From the NCBI RefSeq assembly GCF_040253615.1, contig NZ_JBEJGY010000004.1, positions 6,448,001-6,512,000 on the forward strand: a stretch of DNA of 64,000 nucleotides, written 5' to 3'. Source of the stretch: Streptomyces sp. Edi4 (GTDB taxonomy: Bacteria > Actinomycetota > Actinomycetes > Streptomycetales > Streptomycetaceae). Positions 46,431 through 55,055 of the stretch are shown one piece after another. A program made the position numbers and the translations under genes. How positions within the stretch are numbered: position 1 is the first letter of the stretch; every line of letters starts with the position of its first letter. Below the pieces are notes generated by a model. That model made no database searches. It was not told where the DNA came from and worked only from the letters and a program-made list of their open reading frames with translations.

Positions 46431-47378
46431 GTGAGCCTGCGGCAGATGGAGTACTTCGTCACGGTCGTCGAGGAGACGTCGTTCACGCGCGCGGCGGAAC
46501 TGCTGCACGTCACCCAGCCCGCGCTGTCGCACCAGGTCAAGGCGTTGGAGAAGTCCGTCGGTGGTGAGCTCCTTGAGCGGCTGCCGCGCGGTGTGCGGCT
46601 CACCCCCATGGGGCGCGCCTTCCTGCCGCACGCGCGGCTCGCGGTGCGCAGCGCCGTCCAGGCCCAGCACGCCGCCCGTGCGGCGGCCGGCGCCGAGGGC
46701 GGCGAACTGCACATCGCGTGCGTGCACTCGGTGGCCGTCGGTGTGCTGCCCGAGACCTTCGCCCGTTGGCGGCGTGCCCACCCCGGCGTCCAGCTGCTGC
46801 TGCACGAGTACGCCGGCACCGACGCGCTGGAGGAGGCCGTCGCACGCGGCGCCGCCGATCTCGCGGTGGGTCCCCCGCCGAGCCACTGGGAGGGGCCCGT
46901 CGTGCCCGTCGGCGAGGAGGAGATCGCGCTCGTCGTCGCCCTCGACGACCCCCTGGCCGACCGCACCTCGGTACGTCTCGAAGAGCTCGCCGACCACGCC
47001 TGGGTGCGGTGCGCGATGGAGCCCGTGATCGAGGGCCGGCCCTTTCTCGACCTGGTCTGCGGGCGGGCCGGCTTCACCCCGCGCACCGTCGTGCGCACCG
47101 AGCACACCTCGACGGCGGTACGGATGGCGGCCGCGGGCGTCGGTGTGGTCGCCGTGCCCACCCATGTCGTACGCGGCGGAATCGGCGAGGACTGCGTGCT
47201 GCTCGCCGTCGAACCCGGCTGGAGGCGGGCCCTGACGGTGTTCTCCCGGGTCGAACTGGCGGGCGCCGCAGCCGCCTTCACCGATCTGCTGCGCGCGTCG
47301 ACCTCCCGCTGCGCGGGCGGACTCTCACCGGCCGGACCGAACACCGACCGCCCCTGTGACGCCGAGGCCGTCCGCTGA
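46431..47378 (+). CDS. LysR family transcriptional regulator
   Basis: 315 aa from GTG 46431 with a GAGGGGG site upstream. An N-terminal winged helix-turn-helix (LRQMEYFVTVVEETSFTRAAELLHVTQPALSHQVKALEKSVGG) and the LysR substrate-binding domain (ELHIACVHSVAVGVLPETFARWRRAHPGVQ, VVAVPTHVVRGG) are clear. LysR proteins often control a divergent neighbour, here lpdA; the 196-bp gap holds an 8-bp palindrome GATGCATC (46367-46374) but no clear T-N11-A box. The effector is unknown. Confidence 0.93.
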   Translation: MSLRQMEYFVTVVEETSFTRAAELLHVTQPALSHQVKALEKSVGGELLERLPRGVRLTPMGRAFLPHARLAVRSAVQAQHAARAAAGAEGGELHIACVHSVAVGVLPETFARWRRAHPGVQLLLHEYAGTDALEEAVARGAADLAVGPPPSHWEGPVVPVGEEEIALVVALDDPLADRTSVRLEELADHAWVRCAMEPVIEGRPFLDLVCGRAGFTPRTVVRTEHTSTAVRMAAAGVGVVAVPTHVVRGGIGEDCVLLAVEPGWRRALTVFSRVELAGAAAAFTDLLRASTSRCAGGLSPAGPNTDRPCDAEAVR

Positions 47379-47409
47379 CGTCAGGCCGGCCGGCTCCCGG
47401 GCCGGCCGC

Positions 47410-49737
47410 TCAGGCCACCCGCCTGAGCAGGGCCACCGGGCGTCGCGCGAACAGGGCGGCGAGGTCGGCCTCGCCGGTGAAGTGGCGGTCCGAGGCCAGC
47501 ACGTCCGCCCAGGTGCCGTCGGGCAGGGGCAGGCGGGTGCCGGTCCAGCCGCCCGCGTCGGCCAGGCGCAGCGAGAGCCGGGTCACGGCCGTCACCACCT
47601 CGCCCGAGCGGCAGAACGCCACACAGTGCTCGGCACGCGGGCCGCGTGCGCGCAGCGCCGCGTAGGTCGACGACGCGCCGAACGCCCCGGGCAGTTCGCG
47701 GCGCAGCCGCAGCGCGGCCAGGGTCACCGCGAGCTTGTCGCCCGGCTCGGCCAGGGCCGCCGGATCGAAGGGCACCGGACGCCGGTTGTCCGGGTCCACC
47801 AGCGCCGCGTACTCGGCCTCGGTGCCCTGGTAGAGGTCCGGCACGCCCGGCATCGTCAGATGAAGCAGCGCCGCGCCCAGGCTGTTGGCCCGCGCCGCTT
47901 CGGCCGTCGTCTTCGCGAACTCCCGCACCGCCTCGCTGAGTTCGCCCCCCGGCCCCGACTCCACGAAGGCGTTCACGGCGTCCTCGTAAGCGGCGTCCTG
48001 CTCCGTCCACGTCGTGCGCAGGGCGGCCTCGCGCGCCGACTTCAGCAGCGCCGCGCCGATCCGTTCCCTCTCGGGCGCCCCGCCGAGCCCGACCGACGTC
48101 TGCCACGCGATCCAGGCGAGGTGCGCGTCGGGCGCCGGCGCTCCCGCGACCCGCTCCAGGAGCGCCGCCCACCGCCGGGGGTGCTCGGACAGCACCGCGA
48201 TCCTGGCCCGCACCTCCGCGCTGCGCTTGGTGTCGTGCGTGGACAGCACGGTGGCGGTGCCGGGCCAGTCTCGGGCCAGATGGGAGCAGAAGGCGTGGAA
48301 CTCGTCCGGGGTCACCGAGGGCCGCGCCGGGTCGCCGCCCACCTCGTTGACCGACAGCAGGGGCGTGTACCGGTAGAAGGCCTTGTCCTCGACGGACTTG
48401 GCGTGGAGCGCCGATGAGGTCTGCGCGAAGCGGGCGCGGAAGTGCTCGTGCTCGGGGCCCTCGCCCAGCAGGCCGAGCGCCAGGTCCCGCACCACGTCCA
48501 CCGCCGCCGACTCCTCGGCCACCGAGAACACCGCTTTGGCCTCCTCGGCGGCCGACTCGCTCAGCACCACTTCCGCCCCGGTCCGGTAGGGCCGGTAGAC
48601 CGGGACGCGGACCAGGAGTTCGCGCAGGGCGAGCCGCAGCGCCCAAGGAGCGTGATCGCGCGTCGACGGGCCACCAGCCGCGCAGATCCGCGTGGCCACC
48701 CGCACCAGGTGTTCGGTCTCGGCGGCCAGTTCGTGGGTCAGCACGCGGTACGCGGCGCGCCGCGCCGTCGGTTCCCACCGGCCGCCCAGATCGTCCTCCA
48801 CACCGGTGAACTGCCGGTACAGCGAACGGAGTTGATCGACGCCCTCCGGGTCGGCGAAGAGGCCGTCGATGTGCCGCAGGGCGTCGTAGCCGGTCGTCCC
48901 CGCGACCTGCCACCCCGACGGAAGCCGCTCGTCACCGGTGAGGATCTTCTCGATCACCGTCCAGCGCCCCCGCGTCGCCTCGTGCAGGCGGCGCAGATAG
49001 GCCTCGGGGTCCGCGAGGCCGTCCGGGTGGTCCACCCGCAGCCCGTCCACCACTCCGTCCCGTACCAGCTCAAGGATCTTGGCGTGGGTCGCCGCGAAGA
49101 CGCTCTCGTCCTCCACCCGCAGGCCGATCAGCTCCGAAATGGTGAAGAAGCGACGGTAGTTGAGCTCGGTCCTGGCCAGCCGCCACCAGGCGAGCCGGTA
49201 CCACTGGGCGTCGAGCAGGTCGGCCAGAGGCAGCTCCGCCGTGCCCTCCCGCAGGGGGAAGCTCGCCTCCCCGTAGCGCAGTACGTCGCCGTCCACCGTC
49301 AGGCGGTCCAGTTCCGCGCCCAGTGGCCCGCCGAGGACGGGCAGCAGGACGCGCCCGTCGCCCGCCGCCCAGTCGATGTCGAACCACCGGGCGTACGGCG
49401 AGGCGGGGCCGGCGCGCAGCACGTCCCACAGCCGGCGGTTGTGGCGCACGGAGGCGGACATGTGGTTCGGGACGATGTCGAGGATGAGGCCGATCCCCAA
49501 TTGACGCGCCGCGTCGGCGAGTTGGCGCAAGCCCGCCTCGCCGCCGAGCTCGCGCCGCACCGCGGAGTGGTCGGTCACGTCGTATCCGTGCGTGGAGCCG
49601 GGCACGGCCTCAAGGACGGGGGACAGATGAAGGTGGGAGACGCCGAGGCCCGCGAGGTAGGGCAGCGCGGCCTGCGCGGCGGCGAACGGGAACGCGGGCT
49701 GGAGCTGGAGCCGGTAAGTCGCAGTGGGCAGGGTCAT
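47410..49737 (-). CDS. treY: Maltooligosyltrehalose synthase
   Basis: 775 aa, a GH13-type enzyme beginning TLPTATYRLQLQPAFPFAAA. GH13 elements: DIVPNHMSAS (region I), VDGLRVDHPDGLADPEAYLRRL (nucleophile), VIEKILTGDERLP (acid/base) and LSTHDTKRSAEVRAR (last Asp), all in forms seen in TreY. It converts the reducing-end alpha-1,4 bond of maltodextrins into alpha-1,1, for release of trehalose by TreZ. Divergent from the MFS gene, 81 bp apart. Confidence 0.95.
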   Translation of the reverse strand: MTLPTATYRLQLQPAFPFAAAQAALPYLAGLGVSHLHLSPVLEAVPGSTHGYDVTDHSAVRRELGGEAGLRQLADAARQLGIGLILDIVPNHMSASVRHNRRLWDVLRAGPASPYARWFDIDWAAGDGRVLLPVLGGPLGAELDRLTVDGDVLRYGEASFPLREGTAELPLADLLDAQWYRLAWWRLARTELNYRRFFTISELIGLRVEDESVFAATHAKILELVRDGVVDGLRVDHPDGLADPEAYLRRLHEATRGRWTVIEKILTGDERLPSGWQVAGTTGYDALRHIDGLFADPEGVDQLRSLYRQFTGVEDDLGGRWEPTARRAAYRVLTHELAAETEHLVRVATRICAAGGPSTRDHAPWALRLALRELLVRVPVYRPYRTGAEVVLSESAAEEAKAVFSVAEESAAVDVVRDLALGLLGEGPEHEHFRARFAQTSSALHAKSVEDKAFYRYTPLLSVNEVGGDPARPSVTPDEFHAFCSHLARDWPGTATVLSTHDTKRSAEVRARIAVLSEHPRRWAALLERVAGAPAPDAHLAWIAWQTSVGLGGAPERERIGAALLKSAREAALRTTWTEQDAAYEDAVNAFVESGPGGELSEAVREFAKTTAEAARANSLGAALLHLTMPGVPDLYQGTEAEYAALVDPDNRRPVPFDPAALAEPGDKLAVTLAALRLRRELPGAFGASSTYAALRARGPRAEHCVAFCRSGEVVTAVTRLSLRLADAGGWTGTRLPLPDGTWADVLASDRHFTGEADLAALFARRPVALLRRVA

Positions 49738-49818
49738 GCGATCGTACGTACCCCGTTCAGCGCCTTTAGTGCCTTCGGTCCCTGCGTGTGCCCCGGTCGG
49801 CGGCGCTAGCTTCGCCTG

Positions 49819-51087
49819 ATGGCCGGATCGCTCGAGACCTACCGCAAGGTGCTCGCCCTGACGGGGCCGGTGCTGCCCGTCCTCTCCTTCCTCGGGCGGC
49901 TGCCGACCGCCATGTGCCAGCTCGGCAGTGTGCTCCTGGTCGCCGAGACCAGCGGGAGCCTGGCGACCGCAGGGCTCGCGGGCGGGGCGCTCGCCGCCGG
50001 GCAGACCGTGGCGGGCCCCCTGCTCGGACGCGCCGCCGACCGCTACGGACAGCGCCCCGTGGTGCTCACCGCGGCCCTGGCCAACGCCGCCGCCGTGACC
50101 GGCCTCGTCCTGGCCGCGCTCGCCCACCTGGCGACCGGCCCCCTGGCCCTGCTCGGCGCCCTGGGCGGCGCGAGCGTGCCTCAGGTCGGCCCGCTCGCCC
50201 GCAGCAGGACCGTCGCCCTGGCCCACCGCTCCCGCGCCGACGAGCGGACCGTGGCCGGCGCGCTCTCCTTCGAGGGCACCCTGGACGAGGTGTCGTTCGT
50301 GCTCGGTCCCGCCCTCGTGGGGCTCGCCGCCGCGCTCGCCCGGCCTGCCGCCGCCCTGCTGCTGGCCGCCGCGCTGCTCGCCGTCTGCGGCACGGCCTTC
50401 GCTCTCCACCCGACGGCGCGCCAGGTGTCCGCCGCCCGGCGCACCAGGGCCGCGCGCACCCGGCTGCCGGGCGCCGTGCACGCCCTGCGCGCCACCATGG
50501 CCCTCCAGGGCGCCATGTTCGGCGCCTCGCAGGCCGGCATCACGGCCCTGACCGAAGAGCTCGGCCGCCCCTCACAGACCGGGCTCGTGTACGCGGCCAT
50601 GGGCGTGATGAGCGCCGCCGCCGGGCTCGCCATGGTCGCCGTGCCCCACCGCCTCGCGCCGCCGGCGCGCTGGCGGATCGCCACCGCGGCGCTGACCGCG
50701 CTGTCCGTGCCGCTCCTGTTCGTCACCACCCTGGGTGGTCTGTACGCCGCGGTGATCGTGCTGGGTGTGGCCTATGCGCCGCATCTGATCACCGTGTTCG
50801 GGCTGACGGAGCGCCTTGTGCCGGCGGACCGGCTCGCCGAGTCGATGGCGTTCTTGACGAGTGGCGTCGTGGGCGGCCAGGCCCTCGCGCTCGCCCTGTC
50901 GGGGCGCCTGGCCCAGGACCACGGCGCCGCCGCCGCGTTCGCCGTCATGGTGGTGGCGGGGGCGCTGTGCGCGGCGCTCTCCTGGTCGGTACGCGGCCTT
51001 GGCGCGCGGCGGTTCCCGACGGGCACCGCCGCCGCCGGAGTCGCGCCGGCCCCACCTCAGCCGGTGCACGAGCCCCGGCGGGGCTAG
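49819..51087 (+). CDS. MFS transporter
   Basis: 422 aa with about 12 hydrophobic segments. The first cytoplasmic loop carries the MFS signature-like GRAADRYGQRPVVL. The sequence is Ala/Leu/Val-rich and typical of actinomycete efflux proteins with unknown substrate. Its final codons and stop (GGC TAG) lie in the 10-bp target site duplicated by the adjacent IS element, which inserted immediately downstream of the gene, so the coding sequence is intact. Confidence 0.88.
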   Translation: MAGSLETYRKVLALTGPVLPVLSFLGRLPTAMCQLGSVLLVAETSGSLATAGLAGGALAAGQTVAGPLLGRAADRYGQRPVVLTAALANAAAVTGLVLAALAHLATGPLALLGALGGASVPQVGPLARSRTVALAHRSRADERTVAGALSFEGTLDEVSFVLGPALVGLAAALARPAAALLLAAALLAVCGTAFALHPTARQVSAARRTRAARTRLPGAVHALRATMALQGAMFGASQAGITALTEELGRPSQTGLVYAAMGVMSAAAGLAMVAVPHRLAPPARWRIATAALTALSVPLLFVTTLGGLYAAVIVLGVAYAPHLITVFGLTERLVPADRLAESMAFLTSGVVGGQALALALSGRLAQDHGAAAAFAVMVVAGALCAALSWSVRGLGARRFPTGTAAAGVAPAPPQPVHEPRRG

Positions 51088-51090
51088 GCC
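51081..51090. repeat. Left target-site duplication (GGGCTAGGCC) of the IS element
   Basis: GGGCTAGGCC immediately flanks the left inverted repeat and recurs exactly at 52527-52536, right of the element. 10 bp is within the range for IS4-family elements. Confidence 0.9.
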
Positions 51091-52526
51091 CAATGCCGGT
51101 GACTTAGGTTCTGTCGTGCCGGGTGATGGTGACGGTGTCTGGTGCGGGTGGTGTCCCGTTGCGGTGCTCGGTCCGTTTGAGCGGCCAGTTGGACATCTTG
51201 CGTTTGATGACTCGGGGGCAGGTCCGGTGGCGGCGTGGAGGCAGCAGGCGTTCGGTGATCTCAGCCAGGGTGCGGGTCAGTGCCCGGGTGAGTCTGCCGG
51301 GGGGAAAACGCCGCCTGGGCCGGGACCTGGCGGCGCACGATCCGCAGGGACCGTGTGAAGGAGAGCCGGTCGGGATCAAGGCCCTGGCCGGTGGCGGCCT
51401 GGTGCATCAGCTGCCGGACGGCGTGATGCACCAGGAGGAAGCCGTAAATCTCCTGCTCCACGCCCCACGGGTATCTCGAGCGCAGGACGAGCTTCGGGCC
51501 GCGCTGATGGGTCTTGATCTCGTCCAGGGTGGTCTCGATCTCCCACCGCTGGGCATAGAGCACGGCCAGCTCCATCGCCGGTGCCTGCTCAGGGTCGAGC
51601 AGGGTGGTCAACAGTCGGTAGACGGTGGCCTCGCCGGTGCCGGCAAGGGTGTACTCGATCACCCGGACCACCACCGGGCTGCGGCGACTCCTGCGGTCCG
51701 GCTCGGCATGGACCGCGCTGAGGTAAGAGCCATCGGCCAGGACCTGCACCACGGGCAGAGCCGCGCTCTTACGCATCCTCCACAAAAGGTCCGCGCCCGT
51801 TGCCCGGGCGGCCTGCCACAACTCGAACCCGTAAAAGCCCCGGTCGGCCAGCAGCAGCATCCCCGCCCGCAGGCGGGGCAACAGCTGCCGGGACAGCACC
51901 GGCTCACTCACCGACAACGGACCGACCGCCGCCCCGAACACCCCGTGAGTCCCGCACTCCGCCAGTGCCACAAGCCTGGCCTGCGGGAAAGCACCCGTCC
52001 CCCGGCCCGAGCCCGGGCGGCCGAAGAAGCTGTCGTTTTCCGCTGTGTCCGCAAGGTCCAAGGTCGTGCCGTCCACCGCCACCAGACGCCACCGCCGATA
52101 CCAGGCACCCGCCGTATCCGGCACCGCCACCGGACGGCACACCCGCGCGAACAGCATCCTCAACGGCTCACAACCCAGGCGCCGACGCGCCCGCCCGATC
52201 GCGGCAGTCGTCGGCACCCGCCAGGACCGCTCCCGGTTCCCCAGCCCCTCGCCCAGCAGCCGCGCGACCTCTTCATACGGCTGCCCGAAGAACAGACACA
52301 TCGCCAGCACGAAGTACACAACCACACGTGCGGGCAGCAGCCGACTGCGCTGCTCGCCCCGCCCGGTCTCCGCGATCACCTCGTCGACCAGTTGCCGCGG
52401 AAACGCCCGCGTCAGCACCCCGATCGCAATCCGGTCCGACACACGCCCGCCCGCAGACGACTTGACCTGCCCCACCCTCGCCACACCACAACCAACGAGC
52501 CCTCGGCATCTAAGTCACCGGCATTG
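51091..52526. mobile_element. Complete IS4-family insertion sequence, 1436 bp
   Basis: The ends are perfect 17-bp inverted repeats, CAATGCCGGTGACTTAG (51091-51107) and its complement (52510-52526), and a 10-bp target duplication flanks both. It carries one DDE transposase gene on the minus strand. Perfect repeats, matching target duplication and an intact gene suggest a recent insertion. It sits between an MFS gene and glgX, which point toward each other. Confidence 0.95.
51261..52484 (-). CDS. IS4 family transposase
   Basis: 407 aa, GTG start 52484, inside the IS. The DDE triad is visible: Asp138 (LVAVDGTTLDL), Asp214 (LLLADRGFYGF) and Glu317, within the IS4-family Y-x2-R-x3-E-x6-K signature (Tyr310, Arg313, Glu317, Lys324). 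The N-terminal helices (1-100) are the expected DNA-binding region. It would cut and paste the element by binding the 17-bp ends. Nothing suggests inactivation. Confidence 0.95.
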   Translation of the reverse strand: MARVGQVKSSAGGRVSDRIAIGVLTRAFPRQLVDEVIAETGRGEQRSRLLPARVVVYFVLAMCLFFGQPYEEVARLLGEGLGNRERSWRVPTTAAIGRARRRLGCEPLRMLFARVCRPVAVPDTAGAWYRRWRLVAVDGTTLDLADTAENDSFFGRPGSGRGTGAFPQARLVALAECGTHGVFGAAVGPLSVSEPVLSRQLLPRLRAGMLLLADRGFYGFELWQAARATGADLLWRMRKSAALPVVQVLADGSYLSAVHAEPDRRSRRSPVVVRVIEYTLAGTGEATVYRLLTTLLDPEQAPAMELAVLYAQRWEIETTLDEIKTHQRGPKLVLRSRYPWGVEQEIYGFLLVHHAVRQLMHQAATGQGLDPDRLSFTRSLRIVRRQVPAQAAFSPRQTHPGTDPHPG

Positions 52527-52536
52527 GGGCTAGGCC
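52527..52536. repeat. Right target-site duplication (GGGCTAGGCC) of the IS element
   Basis: Exact copy of 51081-51090, immediately after the right inverted repeat. Confidence 0.9.
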
Positions 52537-52581
52537 GTGTCTGCAAAGTCCTGTCTGCCCGGCGCCACTTGAAGACACTCC

Positions 52582-54711
52582 CTAGGCCGGCCGGCGCAGC
52601 ACGGTCATGCTGCGGCCGATCAGCGTGATGCGCCCCCCGGCCTCGATCTTCGCGCCCTCGTCCGCCGGCCTCCCCGCCGGCAGCGCGGTGTCCACCACGA
52701 CCTGCCACTGGAGGCCGTGGTTGACCGGCACCACGAAGCTCAGCGTCTCGGCGCTCGCGTTGAACATCAGCAGGAACGAATCGTCGCTGATCCGCTCGCC
52801 GCGCGGCCCCGGCTCGGAGATCGCGTTGCCGTTCAGGAACACCGACAGCGCCTTGGCATTGGCCGACTGCCAGTCCCGGTCCGCCATCTCCTGGCCCTCG
52901 GGCGTGAACCAGGCGATGTCGGAGAGCTCGTCGTGCGTGCCCTGCACGGGGCGGCCGTGGAAGAAGCGCCTGCGCCGGAAGACCGGATGGTCCCTGCGCA
53001 GCCCCACCATCGCGCGGGTGAACTCCAGGAGCGTGCCCGCGGGGCCGTCGCCGTCGTCGTCCGGATCCGGCCAGTGCACCCAGGACAGCTCGTTGTCCTG
53101 GCAGTACGCGTTGTTGTTGCCGCCCTGGCCACGGGCGAACTCGTCGCCGTGGCTGATCATCGGCACGCCCTGCGACAGCATCAGGGTGGCCACGAAGTTC
53201 CGCATCTGCCGGGCGCGCAGCTCGGTCACGTCCGCGTCGTCGCTCGGGCCCTCCACGCCGCAGTTCCAGGACCGGTTGTGGCTCTCGCCGTCCCGGTTGC
53301 CCTCGCCGTTGGCGTCGTTGTGCTTGTCGTTGTAGGAGACCAGGTCGTTCAGGGTGAAGCCGTCGTGGCAGGTGTGGAAGTTGATGGACGCCAGCGGTCG
53401 CCTGCCGTCGTCCTGGTACAGGTCGGACGAGCCGGTCAGGCGGCCCGCGAACTCGGCGAGCGTACGCGGCTCACCGCGCCACAAGTCCCGTACTGTGTCG
53501 CGGTACTTGCCGTTCCACTCGGTCCACAACGGCGGGAAGTTGCCCACCTGGTAGCCGCCCTCGCCCACGTCCCACGGCTCCGCGATCAGCTTGACCTGGC
53601 TGACCACCGGGTCCTGCTGGACCAGGTCGAAGAACGAGGAGAGCCGGTCCACCTCGTGGAACTGGCGGGCCAGTGTCGCCGCCAGGTCGAAGCGGAAGCC
53701 GTCCACATGCATCTCGGTCACCCAGTACCGCAGGGAGTCCATGATCAGTTGCAGGACGTGCGGCGACCTCATCAGGAGGCTGTTGCCGGTGCCGGTGGTG
53801 TCCTCGTAATAGCGCGCGTCCTCGGCGAGCCTGTAGTACTGCGCGTTGTCCAGGCCCCGGAAGGAGAGCGTGGGCCCCAGGTGGTTGCCCTCGGCCGTGT
53901 GGTTGTAGACGACGTCGAGGATGACCTCGATGCCCGCCTCGTGCAGCGCCCGCACGGCCTGCTTGAACTCCAGGACCTGCTGGCCCCGGTCGCCCCAGGA
54001 GGCGTAGGCATTGTGCGGGGCGAAGAAGCCGATGGTGTTGTAGCCCCAGTAGTTGGACATGCCGGCGTCCACCAGGCGGTGGTCGTTGACGAACTGGTGC
54101 ACCGGCATCAACTCCAGCGCGGTGACGCCCAGTTGAGTGAGGTGGTCGATGATGGCCGGGTGTCCGAGCGCGGCGTAGGTGCCGCGCTGGTCCGGCGGGA
54201 GTTCGGGGTGGAGCATGGTGAGGCCCTTGACGTGGGCCTCGTAGAAGACGGTGTGGTGGTAGTCGGTGCGGGGCGGCCGGTCGTCGCCCCAGTCGAAGAA
54301 GGGGTTGACCACCACGGAGGCCATGGTGTGCGGCGCCGAATCCATGTCGTTGCGGCTGTCGGGGCGCCCGAAATGGTAGCCGTAGACCGCCTCGTTCCAC
54401 TCGATCTGACCGCTTATGGCGCGCGCGTAGGGATCGAGCAGCAGTTTCGCCGAGTTGCAGCGATGGCCCCCCTGCGGCTCGTACGGTCCGTGCACCCGAA
54501 AGCCGTACCGCTGGCCCGGCAGGACGCCGGGCAGATAGGCATGGCGTACGAACGCGTCGGACTCGCGCAGTTCGACGGCTGTCTCCGAGCCGTCGTCGTG
54601 CAGGAGACACAACTCGATCCGACGGGCGGCCTCGGAGAAGACCGCGAAATTCGTCCCGGCGCCGTCGTACGTGGCGCCGAGTGGGTAAGCCTGTCCCGGC
54701 CACACCTGCAT
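52582..54711 (-). CDS. glgX: Glycogen debranching enzyme GlgX/TreX
   Basis: 709 aa from ATG 54711 (QVWPGQAYPLGATYDGAGTNFAVFSE). A CBM48-type N-terminus is followed by a GH13 isoamylase core: DVVYNHTAEGNHLGPTLSF, VDGFRFDLAATL (nucleophile), KLIAEPWDVGEGGYQVG (acid/base) and INFHTCHDGFTLNDLVSY (last Asp). It removes alpha-1,6 branches from glycogen, supplying linear maltodextrin for TreY/TreZ. Upstream of the start is an 18-bp tandem duplication containing purine-rich AGGGAGG motifs. The IS element lies just beyond its 3' end. Confidence 0.95.
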   Translation of the reverse strand: MQVWPGQAYPLGATYDGAGTNFAVFSEAARRIELCLLHDDGSETAVELRESDAFVRHAYLPGVLPGQRYGFRVHGPYEPQGGHRCNSAKLLLDPYARAISGQIEWNEAVYGYHFGRPDSRNDMDSAPHTMASVVVNPFFDWGDDRPPRTDYHHTVFYEAHVKGLTMLHPELPPDQRGTYAALGHPAIIDHLTQLGVTALELMPVHQFVNDHRLVDAGMSNYWGYNTIGFFAPHNAYASWGDRGQQVLEFKQAVRALHEAGIEVILDVVYNHTAEGNHLGPTLSFRGLDNAQYYRLAEDARYYEDTTGTGNSLLMRSPHVLQLIMDSLRYWVTEMHVDGFRFDLAATLARQFHEVDRLSSFFDLVQQDPVVSQVKLIAEPWDVGEGGYQVGNFPPLWTEWNGKYRDTVRDLWRGEPRTLAEFAGRLTGSSDLYQDDGRRPLASINFHTCHDGFTLNDLVSYNDKHNDANGEGNRDGESHNRSWNCGVEGPSDDADVTELRARQMRNFVATLMLSQGVPMISHGDEFARGQGGNNNAYCQDNELSWVHWPDPDDDGDGPAGTLLEFTRAMVGLRRDHPVFRRRRFFHGRPVQGTHDELSDIAWFTPEGQEMADRDWQSANAKALSVFLNGNAISEPGPRGERISDDSFLLMFNASAETLSFVVPVNHGLQWQVVVDTALPAGRPADEGAKIEAGGRITLIGRSMTVLRRPA

Positions 54712-54758
54712 GGGCAAGACTCTTCCACTTCCACTCGGGGTACTGGGGGGCTGTTCGG

Positions 54759-54793
54759 CCAGATCCTCCCTGAAAGCCAGATCCTCCCTGAAA
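54759..54793. repeat. 18-bp tandem duplication upstream of glgX
   Basis: CCAGATCCTCCCTGAAA occurs at 54759-54775 and again at 54777-54793 (18-bp period). On the glgX strand each copy reads TTTCAGGGAGGATCTGG, with a strong ribosome-binding-like AGGGAGG, yet neither is placed for a start codon that keeps the known protein N-terminus. Confidence 0.8.
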
Positions 54794-55055
54794 AGACGAC
54801 GGCCACCCAGGACGTCCGCGTGCGCCAATGGGTGACCCGGTGCCGGGCGACGCGGAGCGAGCGTCCGTGAATCCGCTCACCCCGACTGATAGTGCCCACC
54901 AGAACAGGCCGTACCCCCCGCCGAGTTGGCAAACTCGACTCGCCATCGGGCTGCACCGCCTCCCGCTCCCGGAGTACCCTTCCTTGATCGTTGCAGGGTG
55001 TGCGGGGCGGGCTCGGCCCGCTCGGGTTTGCCGGGGGGCGGAAGGCGGTGCGCGG

